Of a stretch of DNA of 16,535 nucleotides, positions 6,297-14,036 are shown piece by piece. The position numbers and the translations under genes are program-made. Positions within the stretch are counted from its first letter, which is position 1. The number at the start of each line of letters is the position of its first letter. Below the pieces are notes generated by a model. That model worked only from the letters and a program-made list of their open reading frames with translations, did not search any database and had not been told where the DNA came from. The stretch lies in NCBI GenBank assembly GCA_031261125.1, contig JAISJZ010000176.1, positions 1-16,535 of the forward strand. Direction: 5' to 3'. This DNA comes from Planctomycetaceae bacterium (lineage in GTDB: Bacteria > Planctomycetota > Planctomycetia > Pirellulales > Thermoguttaceae).

Positions 6297-7676
6297 ATGT
6301 CCGGTGCTGAATTTCTAAAAGAAGAAACGAGGAATTTATCCGAGGCGAACGGTCCGAAGTCGCTCCTGCCGACATCGTTGCGTTCGACCGAAACCGCTTT
6401 GAACTGCTGCTGGGCAATCGACCAGTGGACACATTGGCGGCAGCAGGCACACGATATTAAGCAATATACACTTGCCCATTTAGACGAATTATTGGACCAG
6501 TTCACCGCAAACCTTGAACGTAAGGGATTCAAGGTTCTCTGGGCTGCCGATGCCGAAGAAGCCAACCAGTTGGTTCTTGACATCGCGAAAAAACACAATG
6601 CGAAAACCGCCGTGAAAGCGAAGTCAATGGTCAGCGAAGAAATCGGACTGAACCATTTTCTTGCCGACCGCGGTATCACAGCGTTGGAAACGGATTTGGG
6701 CGAGTACATCGTGCAACTTGCCGGTCAGCGTCCGACGCACATCGTTACGCCGGCACTGCATTTGTCCAAAGAGGAAATCGGGAAACTGTTTGCGGACAAA
6801 CTCGGCGTAAAAGAAACCTCCGTTCCCGAAGAGTTGACCGCTCTTGCCCGAAAAATCTTACGGCAGAAATTCTGTGAAGCCGACCTCGGTTTTTCCGGCG
6901 TGAATTTCGGTATTGCCGAAACCGGTACGCTGTGTCTCGTCGAAAACGAGGGCAATATCGGACTTTCGACTTCCGCGCCGAAGGTACACATTGCTTTTAT
7001 GGGCATCGAAAAACTGCTGCCCCGCCTCGCCGATTTACCGCTGTTTCTCAATATGCTGCCGCGGATGGGTACCGGTCAAAAATTGACCACCTACACCCAT
7101 CTGTTCAACGGTCCCGCACCGGGTCGGGAAATGTATGTCATTCTCGTTGACAACGGCAGGACGAAAGCGTTGGCAGACCCGGAGTTTCGGCAAATTTTGC
7201 AGTGTATCCGCTGCGGATTGTGTATGAATCACTGTCCCGTGTATCGGCAAGTCGGCGGCTGGGCTTACGGCTGGGTTTATCCCGGACCGCTCGGCGAAGT
7301 CCTTGTACCGAGTTTGCTCGGTATCGAAAAGACGTGGAAACTGCCGTTTGCCTGTTCGCTGTGCGGAGCGTGTACGTCCATTTGTACCGTGAAAATTGAC
7401 TTGGCGCACTGCATTGTAAAACTCCGCAAGCGGGCGGTGAAAGCGGGAACACCGGCGGGCAATTTACTGCAAACGCTGATTTGGAAAAATTACGCTTTTT
7501 GGATGCAGTCGAACCGCCGGTTCCGGTTGACAATGTTCGGCGTAAAAACGGGGATTCGGCTTGCTCCGTTTTTGCCGTGGCATCCGAATATGCTGGGGGC
7601 GTGGACGCGGGGTCGGGCTTTGCCGCAGGTGCCGAAAGAGGGTTCGTTCCGCGATTGGTGGAAAAAGAAAAATTGA
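6297..7676 (+). CDS. LutB-like LUD-domain iron-sulfur protein
   Basis: A 459-residue cytoplasmic protein of the LutB type (the LutABC system oxidises L-lactate in other bacteria). Residues about 60-300 form the LUD domain (GIAETGTLCLVENEGNIGLS and IEKLLPRLADLPLFLNMLPR are characteristic). Then come two [4Fe-4S] motifs: C303, C306, C309 and C313 in CIRCGLCMNHCPVY, and C353, C356, C359 and C363 in CSLCGACTSICTVKID. The GGWAYGWVYPGPLG segment between them is typical. In the second motif the usual proline after the last cysteine is threonine; all cysteines remain. Neither LutA nor LutC is present in the window. Thirty-one bases after the stop begins hpnH, so the two are probably one transcript. 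That pairing suggests electron delivery to HpnH rather than lactate oxidation, but this is inference. Confidence 0.85.
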   Translation: MSGAEFLKEETRNLSEANGPKSLLPTSLRSTETALNCCWAIDQWTHWRQQAHDIKQYTLAHLDELLDQFTANLERKGFKVLWAADAEEANQLVLDIAKKHNAKTAVKAKSMVSEEIGLNHFLADRGITALETDLGEYIVQLAGQRPTHIVTPALHLSKEEIGKLFADKLGVKETSVPEELTALARKILRQKFCEADLGFSGVNFGIAETGTLCLVENEGNIGLSTSAPKVHIAFMGIEKLLPRLADLPLFLNMLPRMGTGQKLTTYTHLFNGPAPGREMYVILVDNGRTKALADPEFRQILQCIRCGLCMNHCPVYRQVGGWAYGWVYPGPLGEVLVPSLLGIEKTWKLPFACSLCGACTSICTVKIDLAHCIVKLRKRAVKAGTPAGNLLQTLIWKNYAFWMQSNRRFRLTMFGVKTGIRLAPFLPWHPNMLGAWTRGRALPQVPKEGSFRDWWKKKN

Positions 7677-7707
7677 AAATACAACGGCAGGGTTATTATC
7701 CGTTAAT

Positions 7708-8730
7708 ATGCGTTTTCCCTTATCGTTAACATACAGTACCGCGAGTTATATGATGCGGAAGCGGTTCGGCGGTCAAGCAAAGTTTCCGCTGGTGCTGATG
7801 CTCGAACCGCTGCATACCTGCAACCTGCACTGCGCCGGCTGCGGACGAATTCGGGAATATGCCGATACGCTGGGACAAACGCTGTCCGTTGATGAATGTC
7901 TCAACTCGATAACACAATGCGGTGCGCCGATTGTGAGCATCTGCGGCGGCGAACCGCTGCTTTACAAAGGCATCATCGAACTCGTTGACCGGACGGTGCA
8001 ACTCGGCAAACATATCTATCTTTGCACCAACGGACAACTGGTGCCGCAAAAGGTGGACGAGTTTATTCAGTTGGCAAAAACGAACCGGCAGGTGAAATCA
8101 CGGATGTACTGGAACATTCATCTGGACGGTACCACTGACATTCACGATGCCGTTACGGGCAAAACCGGCTCATTTGCCGCCGCGGTCGAAGGAATCGCCG
8201 CGGTCAAGAACGCCGGTTTTTACGCTTACACCAACACAACGCTGTACAAAAATGCCGATGTTGCCGCCCTCGCCGCCCTTGCCGGACAACTAACGGCATT
8301 GAAAATTGACGGCATAATGATTGCACCGGGTTTCGGTTATGAAGCCGTCGGACAGGACTCGTTTTTCTTAACGAAACAGGAAATTCATACGCTTTTCAAA
8401 GAGATTCGGGTAAAACTGAAGCGGTTTAGAACGACGGCAACGCCGCTCTATTCGGACGTGTTATGCGGCGAGCGGGAACTGCCGTGTGCGGCGTGGGCGA
8501 ACCCGACACGGAACATCAAGGGCTGGCGGAGTCCGTGCTATCTGATTGCGGATAAACATTACGGAACCTATCAGGAGTTGATTGAACGGACCGATTGGAC
8601 GAAAATCGGTCCCGGTAAGGACAAACGCTGCGAAAATTGCCTGATGCACTGCGGGTTTGAGCCGGCGGCGGTACTATTCGGCAACCGACTGCGGGACTTG
8701 CTGCGGCTGGGATTTTGGCAGTTGGGTTGA
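7708..8730 (+). CDS. hpnH: HpnH, radical SAM adenosylhopane synthase
   Basis: A 340-residue radical SAM enzyme that adds the 5'-deoxyadenosyl group of SAM to diploptene, making adenosylhopane, the first step to extended (C35) hopanoids. The cluster motif is C38-x3-C42-x2-C45 within LEPLHTCNLHCAGCGR. Other family blocks are GAPIVSICGGEPLL, HIYLCTNGQLV, WNIHLDG, WANPTRNIKGWRSPCYL and the C-terminal CENCLMHCGFEP. With the ATG at 7708 the cysteine of YLCTN is residue 106, the position reported in Zymomonas HpnH to quench the product radical. This fixes both start and function; the frame is open upstream to 7561, but that stretch overlaps the preceding gene and reads as a shadow. No other hopanoid gene is in the window. 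Downstream is a convergent gene, so hpnH ends its transcript. Confidence 0.92.
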   Translation: MRFPLSLTYSTASYMMRKRFGGQAKFPLVLMLEPLHTCNLHCAGCGRIREYADTLGQTLSVDECLNSITQCGAPIVSICGGEPLLYKGIIELVDRTVQLGKHIYLCTNGQLVPQKVDEFIQLAKTNRQVKSRMYWNIHLDGTTDIHDAVTGKTGSFAAAVEGIAAVKNAGFYAYTNTTLYKNADVAALAALAGQLTALKIDGIMIAPGFGYEAVGQDSFFLTKQEIHTLFKEIRVKLKRFRTTATPLYSDVLCGERELPCAAWANPTRNIKGWRSPCYLIADKHYGTYQELIERTDWTKIGPGKDKRCENCLMHCGFEPAAVLFGNRLRDLLRLGFWQLG

Positions 8731-8754
8731 CTTACAACAACACACGGGAAAAAC

Positions 8755-8793
8755 ACGGGCGGATTGCGTGAATCCCGCTGTTCTCCCGCCCGT
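8755..8793. terminator. Possible bidirectional terminator between convergent genes
   Basis: ACGGGCGG (8755-8762) pairs perfectly with CCGCCCGT (8786-8793) across a 23-base loop in the 85-base gap between hpnH and the convergent TolC-like gene. Neither side has a good T-run, so the call rests on position and the inverted repeat. Confidence 0.3.
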
Positions 8794-8815
8794 TCGTGAA
8801 GTGAATACACTTTAC

Positions 8816-11665
8816 TTAGCGCGGTACCGGATTGATATAACGGGTACGGGACTTCTTCGGAGGCAACGGCGGTACCATCTTCAGCGGCATCACGGACGGC
8901 GGTAGAGCCGGCGTTGATGTACTTGATATACTGCGGTCTTTCGTTATGACACCCGGTTCAACCCATCGTCCCTTCTCGTCCAACTGCATTGTTCCCATAT
9001 TCAAGTCCAACAGCATTCGCTGCGTTTGGCACGCAATCCAAGTGTTCAAAAATTCATTCTGCCTGTCCGTTAAGCCGTTCAAACCGTCAATCAAGTCCCG
9101 CGCCGTGTTCGTGTCCAGCCGCGAACCCCGGCTCGGCGGACGGGACAATTTCAGTTGCATCAGGTCCACTTGCGTCGCTGCCGAAATAATCGCACTTCGT
9201 TTAATCTCAAACTCTACTTGGTCGTTCTGCAAGTTGCGTAAAATCCGCCGAAGTTCCGCCTGAACCGAATCAACGTAGGTATAATATGCCCGGCGTGCCG
9301 ATTGATAATCAATCTGACTTTGCCGGTATGCCATCATTTCGTTGTGCCGCGTCAGCGGGGTATCCCATTCCAAACCGACGCTTAACCGTCCGTTATCGCC
9401 GTCAAATCTTACGCCGCGTTTGTCAATCGTTCCGATTTCGCCGTTGACCTTCACGTTCAAATCACCTTTCAGTTTGTTCGCTGCTATTTCGATTTGCCGC
9501 CAAACGTCAACAAGTCCCGCTTTCCGGTTCATCCAATCGAGACGGTGTTCCGCGGCGAGATGGAACGCATCTTCGGCACTAATATCCGTTTGGTCTAATG
9601 TAATCGAATCCAGCCGGACGCGGGTTTGAGCGAGCGTCAGCGACAGTATTTCGTTTTGGAACGCCGCTAACACCCGGCGCACCCAATCCCGGTAATCGTC
9701 CTTTTGCCCCAAATTCGATACGGTCTTCCGCGATTGCAGTTGCTTGGACGTATCCGGTTCGTCTTTGAAATCAATGTTCAACGGTTCGGTCTGTGTCTTC
9801 ATTCCTTCAACTTTGGGAACGAGGCGGTTTGCCAACTCTTTGCGCCAAACCTCCGGCTTATCGCCCATTTCTTTCTGCGTTGAATCCCGCAGGTCGGAAA
9901 TGTACCGGTCGGGCTGCGGCACCGCCTTGGAGTCCTCCGGTTCCGGCTGAATAATCACAAGACGTTCCTCTTCCAAGATTTTTACCGCCTCTTTAATTTC
10001 CGGCGGATAACTCTTCGCCGTAATCATTGCCCGAAGCGTCGGTTCATCGGTCTTGATAATCAAATCAACAAGTTGAATCGCCGCCCGGATACAGCGCAGA
10101 CATTTCGGAATTTCCTTTTCGCAAAGTTCGGCGACTCTGTTCTTGAATATGTCCGAATCAAAAATCGCCGCATCAATTTGTTCGTCCTTCGCCGATTGCT
10201 GTTTGTGAAGCGATTCGAGCGTATTCAACCCGCTAATCCGGTTCGGTATCTGCTTTTGCAGTACCGCAAGGTCATTGTCCAAACCGTTGATTTCGCTTTC
10301 CGTTTGTTTCACAATTTTTTGCAGCGTTTCAACGAAGTTGTCCGGCAGCGGCTGGTCCTTCTTACGGACATCGGACAGCAGCGAATTCATCTGTTCCTGC
10401 AACTTCGTTAACGTCGGCGAAGTCAGTTGAAACCGTTCGATGAGCGGGTCGTCAATATCGACTTCCAAATCCGGCGGCAGTCCGAGCGAACACAGATAAG
10501 TATCAATGCTTGACCGCAGTTGACTCATCCGGTTCAGCAGTTGACTTTCCGAGTTGAGCAGGTTCTGCCGGGTTTGTTCAACTTGATACCGGTCTTCGAG
10601 TTGTCCTGCTTCAAAGAATTCCTGTAACAGATTCAGGTTGTCTTCGAGTGAAACGATGTTTTGCCGCTGGTTCTGAATCTGAATCTGTTCGGCAAGCAGT
10701 CCGTAAAAACCGCCGCCGTAGGACGGTACCGATGAACCGCTTCTGCCGGACGGTGCGGATTGTCCGCCGCTGCCGGTAACAATTTTTGTATAGTATCCTT
10801 GCTGAAAGAACACCATTTGCCGGATTGCCGCTAAAAAGTCCCGCTCGGACTGCGTCAACTCTTCCAGCACAATCCGCCGACCGGCACTGCGGAGCAGCGG
10901 CTGAACGAACGCAAAGTTCAAAATCGAGTCCGCCGACCAATAGTCCGAGCCGCTGAAATTCCACGTTACCGAATTTGCCAAACCGGCAACCAATTCGCCG
11001 CCGGTTGCGAACTTTTTGTTTGCTCCGAAATCAATATCATTTTGCAGTACCGAACTGTTTGAAGCCCGAAGTTTTCCGGCAGCGGTGTAGAACAAGGATT
11101 CGCCGCCGTAGAATTGAACATCGAACCGGAACCGCTCCTGCGACACTTTCATTGCCGCAAGATACAGATTTTCAAACGCCGACTGATATTCCGGCGAGTG
11201 CAGCAGTGCCAAATCAATCGCGGCGTCTTTATTCAAATCGACGGCACCGCGGGTATTCAACAGCAGCGATTGTTTCCAAAACGGATTCTCGACCGCATCG
11301 GTAACACCGTACTTGTACCAATCTTTTGCTCCTTTTTTACCGTCAACGCTGAGCATTTTTCGGTGCGCCGACGGGTCGTCCTTCGGCATCGGTTCGCAAT
11401 CAGGATGGTGCGGGTCGAACATTCGGGACTTTTTTTTAACGTTGATTCGGTAATCGTCGAGTTTCCACCGCGGGTCGCGTGTCCCGCCGGACGCAAGCAG
11501 TGAATAGACCTCTGTGTCCGCCTGAACCCGGTAATGTGAACGGGAACAGCCGGTAAAAATCACGGCAAGCAGCAGAACAAGTCCCGCCGTGAACGTTTTC
11601 CTGTTAAAACAGGAAAAACCGGCGTGTTGTAAGGACAAATGGTGATGTTTTTGTGTCGAACTCAT
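8816..11665 (-). CDS. Very large TolC-family outer-membrane lipoprotein
   Basis: A 949-residue relative of TolC-type outer-membrane efflux channels. A signal sequence ends in lipobox IFTGC (C40), so the protein should be lipid-anchored. A first OEP repeat spans about 145-412 (DAAIDLALLHSPEYQSAFEN, FAFVQPLLRSAGRRIVLEEL, LLQEFFEAGQLEDRYQVEQT, then a helix ending SLGLPPD). A second spans about 695-895 (ISAEDAFHLAAEHRLDWMNR, LSVGLEWDTPLTRHNE, YRQSQIDYQSARRAYYTYVD). Between them, about 413-690, lies a charged, helical, coiled-coil-prone insertion of nearly 280 residues, absent from classic channels of 430-500 residues. A Gly/Ser-rich loop interrupts the first repeat (about 298-320) and the C-terminus is Pro-rich. 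The ATG at 11665 has no clear ribosome site. Divergent from the envelope gene cluster at 11921-14706. Could be a channel or a structural tether. Confidence 0.85.
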   Translation of the reverse strand: MSSTQKHHHLSLQHAGFSCFNRKTFTAGLVLLLAVIFTGCSRSHYRVQADTEVYSLLASGGTRDPRWKLDDYRINVKKKSRMFDPHHPDCEPMPKDDPSAHRKMLSVDGKKGAKDWYKYGVTDAVENPFWKQSLLLNTRGAVDLNKDAAIDLALLHSPEYQSAFENLYLAAMKVSQERFRFDVQFYGGESLFYTAAGKLRASNSSVLQNDIDFGANKKFATGGELVAGLANSVTWNFSGSDYWSADSILNFAFVQPLLRSAGRRIVLEELTQSERDFLAAIRQMVFFQQGYYTKIVTGSGGQSAPSGRSGSSVPSYGGGFYGLLAEQIQIQNQRQNIVSLEDNLNLLQEFFEAGQLEDRYQVEQTRQNLLNSESQLLNRMSQLRSSIDTYLCSLGLPPDLEVDIDDPLIERFQLTSPTLTKLQEQMNSLLSDVRKKDQPLPDNFVETLQKIVKQTESEINGLDNDLAVLQKQIPNRISGLNTLESLHKQQSAKDEQIDAAIFDSDIFKNRVAELCEKEIPKCLRCIRAAIQLVDLIIKTDEPTLRAMITAKSYPPEIKEAVKILEEERLVIIQPEPEDSKAVPQPDRYISDLRDSTQKEMGDKPEVWRKELANRLVPKVEGMKTQTEPLNIDFKDEPDTSKQLQSRKTVSNLGQKDDYRDWVRRVLAAFQNEILSLTLAQTRVRLDSITLDQTDISAEDAFHLAAEHRLDWMNRKAGLVDVWRQIEIAANKLKGDLNVKVNGEIGTIDKRGVRFDGDNGRLSVGLEWDTPLTRHNEMMAYRQSQIDYQSARRAYYTYVDSVQAELRRILRNLQNDQVEFEIKRSAIISAATQVDLMQLKLSRPPSRGSRLDTNTARDLIDGLNGLTDRQNEFLNTWIACQTQRMLLDLNMGTMQLDEKGRWVEPGVITKDRSISSTSTPALPPSVMPLKMVPPLPPKKSRTRYINPVPR

Positions 11666-11710
11666 CGTTTATGATTACGTTTTCGCTACCGTTTGCCGAC
11701 AAATTCCAAA

Positions 11711-11735
11711 AGCGGACGGTGTCCCGCCTTTTTCG
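11711..11735. terminator. Terminator-like hairpin in the TolC-like gene leader region
   Basis: GCGGAC (11712-11717) and GTCCCGC (11721-11727) can fold around a GGT loop with one bulged C. T-rich stretches flank both sides: CTTTTT after it on the plus strand, TTTT after it on the minus strand. It lies about 45 bases upstream of the TolC-like ATG and could attenuate that gene or insulate the divergent units. Judged by eye only. Confidence 0.3.
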
Positions 11736-11736
11736 C

Positions 11737-11787
11737 AATCAGTATAATCGCTGATAATGTGGTAAAACTTTACCGATTATTCTGATT
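11737..11787. promoter_or_regulatory. Imperfect inverted repeat, candidate operator in the divergent intergenic region
   Basis: A 14-base arm (11737-11750, AATCAGTATAATCG) recurs inverted at 11774-11787 with one mismatch. A second dyad, GGTAAA-AC-TTTACC (11761-11774), lies between. The left arm contains TATAAT on the plus strand (11743-11748) and TATACT on the minus strand, both good -10 boxes. A regulator binding here could control both the TolC-like gene and the plus-strand unit. Confidence 0.4.
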
Positions 11788-11830
11788 ACAGCGAGATTTC
11801 AGCCGATTTCCTGGGGAAACCGGTGAGTTG

Positions 11831-11859
11831 TTGACAAAATGGATAAGATAAAATAGTAT
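11831..11859 (+). promoter_or_regulatory. Sigma70-like promoter of the envelope gene unit
   Basis: TTGACA (11831-11836, perfect), a 17-base spacer and TAGTAT (11854-11859) form a clear promoter. Transcription would start near 11866, giving a leader of about 55 nt that contains the hairpin at 11886-11909. Confidence 0.6.
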
Positions 11860-11885
11860 CGAAGCCCCGTTTTTAATTCCTATTT

Positions 11886-11919
11886 AGCCCAGCCGCTTGC
11901 CGGCGGGCTGCCCCGCAGC
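11886..11919 (+). promoter_or_regulatory. Leader hairpins abutting the start codon, related to the terminator at 14726
   Basis: AGCCC (11886-11890) pairs with GGGCT (11905-11909), and GCCG (11892-11895) with CGGC (11901-11904), around loop CTTGC with one bulged A. A second stem, GCTG (11907-11910) with CAGC (11916-11919), uses part of the same bases, so the two exclude each other. The structure ends one base before the ATG at 11921, where a ribosome site should be; none is visible. The 30 bases at 11881-11910 match 26 of 30 of those at 14721-14750. Confidence 0.5.
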
Positions 11920-11920
11920 A

Positions 11921-13063
11921 ATGAACATTTGGAATAAGGTCTTTCTCGTATTGGTTCTTCTCCTCGGTATTGCCGTGACGTTTTTCGCTTCACAGGAATA
12001 CACTATCCGTTCGGCGGGACAGAAAAAGGAAGCCGACCTGAAAAAGCAAATTGGGACCGAAGAGCAGAAAATCCTGCAAGTGCAGCAAGGACCTGCGCCG
12101 GATAAACCGTTAGCGGAAAAAACCGTCGCCGATATGGGACTCGATGATGTTCAGATGGAACTGCGGAACCTGCGGTACGAACAGAAAAAAGCGTGGTTCA
12201 ACTGTAAACCGGGAGCGGTAAAAGTTGACGGCAAAACTATACCGGTCGCTCAACTCGGCGACGGTCTCGAACCAACGCCGGACAACAAACTCAACCCCGT
12301 CAAGTTGCTCGAAGTGAAATTGCTTATCACCGGTCCGGCGGTAACGGACAAGGACGGTGCCGAAGCGGTAATTCCGCCGGAAGACCTGAAAGGATTGGTC
12401 TATGTGTTCGATGAAGGGGCAAAGAACGAAGACGGTATGCAGGCAAGCGGCGGAACGTTTCTTGGTATTTTTACTGTTGAAGGTGCCGCTGCAAAAGTGC
12501 CGCAAGGGGGTTATCAGGCGACATTGCTGTCCGCAACCGAGTTGAACGAAACGGAAGTCCAGCGGATTACAAAAAGTGCCAAACCGGCATCCTCTTGGGC
12601 TGTCTATGTTTCTATGCCGCAGGACCGGGTTAAGGGAATTTTTGACCGCTTAACCGATGAGCAAAAAGAAGCGTTGAAGATTCCCGAAGAGTTGTCGAAG
12701 GCAGACCGGACGTTGAAGGACTTTGCCGAATTGCTCAGCCGGAATTTTGCCCTGCGGGTGGAATTAAAACAGAATCTTGCGAAGGCGAAGTTGGACATCG
12801 CATCGCTGGAAAAATCGCTTGAAATTGCGAAGAAGGAGGACTTGAATCTCCGCAAAGACATCGAGTTTGAAAAGAAACGGATAGCGGCAATGGAAACGCA
12901 GGGCAAGGCGATCGCCGATAAAGCGGCGGAATACGACGAACAGATTAAGACGTTAAACGCCGATATTGATAAGGCACAAAATCGGAACGAATGGTACATT
13001 GCCCGGATAGCGGAGTATCAACTGGAAGTGAAAAAACTCATAGAGCAGCGGGCAGCACAGTAA
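11921..13063 (+). CDS. Inner-membrane-anchored coiled-coil protein, function unknown
   Basis: A 380-residue protein that I cannot assign to a named family. One transmembrane helix (about 7-24, VFLVLVLLLGIAVTFFA) anchors it, with most of the chain presumably in the periplasm. A short charged helix (about 31-55) leads into a region of mixed strand and loop character (about 90-230), and residues about 265-378 form a long, highly charged heptad-like coiled coil (KAKLDIASLEKSLEIAKKED and following), rich in Lys, Glu, Ala and Leu. The frame opens at TTG 11897, but ATG 11921 gives a sensible membrane start (MNIWNKVF) and the earlier codons fall inside the leader hairpin. It has its own promoter and heads the unit with the BON protein and lipoprotein genes. 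Divergent from the TolC-like gene, it may act as a periplasm-spanning or tethering component; that is inference. Confidence 0.8.
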   Translation: MNIWNKVFLVLVLLLGIAVTFFASQEYTIRSAGQKKEADLKKQIGTEEQKILQVQQGPAPDKPLAEKTVADMGLDDVQMELRNLRYEQKKAWFNCKPGAVKVDGKTIPVAQLGDGLEPTPDNKLNPVKLLEVKLLITGPAVTDKDGAEAVIPPEDLKGLVYVFDEGAKNEDGMQASGGTFLGIFTVEGAAAKVPQGGYQATLLSATELNETEVQRITKSAKPASSWAVYVSMPQDRVKGIFDRLTDEQKEALKIPEELSKADRTLKDFAELLSRNFALRVELKQNLAKAKLDIASLEKSLEIAKKEDLNLRKDIEFEKKRIAAMETQGKAIADKAAEYDEQIKTLNADIDKAQNRNEWYIARIAEYQLEVKKLIEQRAAQ

Positions 13064-13197
13064 TTCGTTTTTTAAGTTAAGTTTCATTCGGCACTTTGAC
13101 GATAAATTGGACAAGGAAGTGGTTTTTAACATAGTGCCGTTCCGTATCACTCGTTTAATTAAGAGCCGAAAATTGTATTTCCGGTAAAAAATCAGGC

Positions 13198-13203
13198 AGG
13201 AGG
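13198..13203 (+). promoter_or_regulatory. Strong Shine-Dalgarno AGGAGG
   Basis: AGGAGG lies five bases before the ATG at 13209. It stands out because most genes in this window lack a recognisable ribosome site, suggesting comparatively high translation of the BON protein. Confidence 0.75.
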
Positions 13204-13208
13204 AAAGT

Positions 13209-14036
13209 ATGCGACTCGTTTTGGTTCCGCTTATACTCGCCGCAATGTTGGCTGTCGCTCCGGCAGCGGTTCGGGCGAACACAAATCAGGCGGCGGCGGA
13301 AAAAATAGCCGCAGGTCTGGGAGAAAAATTTCCCGGCTATGACATTGCCGTTTCCTACCAGAACGGAAAAGTCCGGCTCGTTGGACAAGTCGGTTCGCCG
13401 CAACTTGCTCAGCAGGCAGCCGAATTCGTTCAAAAGATACCGGGCATAAAGGTGACCGAGGTTGACAACGGACTTCACTTTGCACCGGTCGCTCAACCGG
13501 CAGCACCGGCACCGCAAATTGCCCAAGCCCCGGCTGCTCCGCCGAAACAACAGGCGAAGCCGCAGCCGAAGCGTTCGATTTTAACACCGCCGCAATCACA
13601 GGTTGCGAGCGCGCCGGTTCCGCTGCCGCAGGAACAAAGGCAAGTTGTTGTTCAGCAAGTTGCCGCCCGCGCTGATATTTCTGCCGTTGAACCCGCACCC
13701 GTTGCATTGCCGCCGCAAGGTGCCGCGTACGCGCCGGAAGCATACGGTCCGCAAGGTCCGCTGCCCGGTCAGTATAATCAGCCGTATCTGCCCGACTATG
13801 CGTGGCCCAGTTATGCGGCGTATCCAAACTATGCTGAAGTTTGCTACCCGAAACAATACTCACCCAAAGCGTGGCCCTATATCGGACCGTTCTACCCGTA
13901 TCCGCAGGTTCCGCTTGGATGGCGTAAAGTAACGATGGAACATCACGACGGCTGGTGGTGGCTCGACTTCGATGACGGCGCACCGAGCGGTCCGTTCTCC
14001 CCGCTGTTCCGTCAACCGGTTCGATATACTTATTAG
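13209..14036 (+). CDS. Exported BON-domain protein with Pro-rich linker and aromatic C-terminus
   Basis: A 275-residue exported protein of unknown precise role. A signal peptide (1-23) ends VRA, a good cleavage site. Residues about 29-88 form a BON domain (IAVSYQNGKVRLVGQVGSPQ then QQAAEFVQKIPGIKVTEVDN), the small module found in periplasmic proteins such as OsmY that is thought to bind membranes or envelope partners. A long Ala/Pro/Gln linker follows (about 90-180), then a Tyr/Pro-rich stretch, and finally a compact aromatic tail, GWRKVTMEHHDGWWWLDFDD (about 237-256), ending in ...RQPVRYTY. The linker is long enough to cross periplasm or wall. It has the strongest ribosome site in the window. 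It sits 145 bases after the coiled-coil gene and 106 bases before the lipoprotein gene, with a heptamer-repeat array between. Confidence 0.82.
   Translation: MRLVLVPLILAAMLAVAPAAVRANTNQAAAEKIAAGLGEKFPGYDIAVSYQNGKVRLVGQVGSPQLAQQAAEFVQKIPGIKVTEVDNGLHFAPVAQPAAPAPQIAQAPAAPPKQQAKPQPKRSILTPPQSQVASAPVPLPQEQRQVVVQQVAARADISAVEPAPVALPPQGAAYAPEAYGPQGPLPGQYNQPYLPDYAWPSYAAYPNYAEVCYPKQYSPKAWPYIGPFYPYPQVPLGWRKVTMEHHDGWWWLDFDDGAPSGPFSPLFRQPVRYTY

Noticed and set aside
7561..7707. Upstream extension of hpnH overlapping the LutB-like gene
   Set aside because: The added 49 residues are Arg/Gly/Cys-rich shadow sequence; the ATG at 7708 places the conserved cysteine at residue 106 and matches family length.
13088..13137. 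CGGCACT/AGTGCCG inverted repeat before the BON gene
   Set aside because: Seven bases separated by about 35; expected by chance often enough and with no supporting signal.
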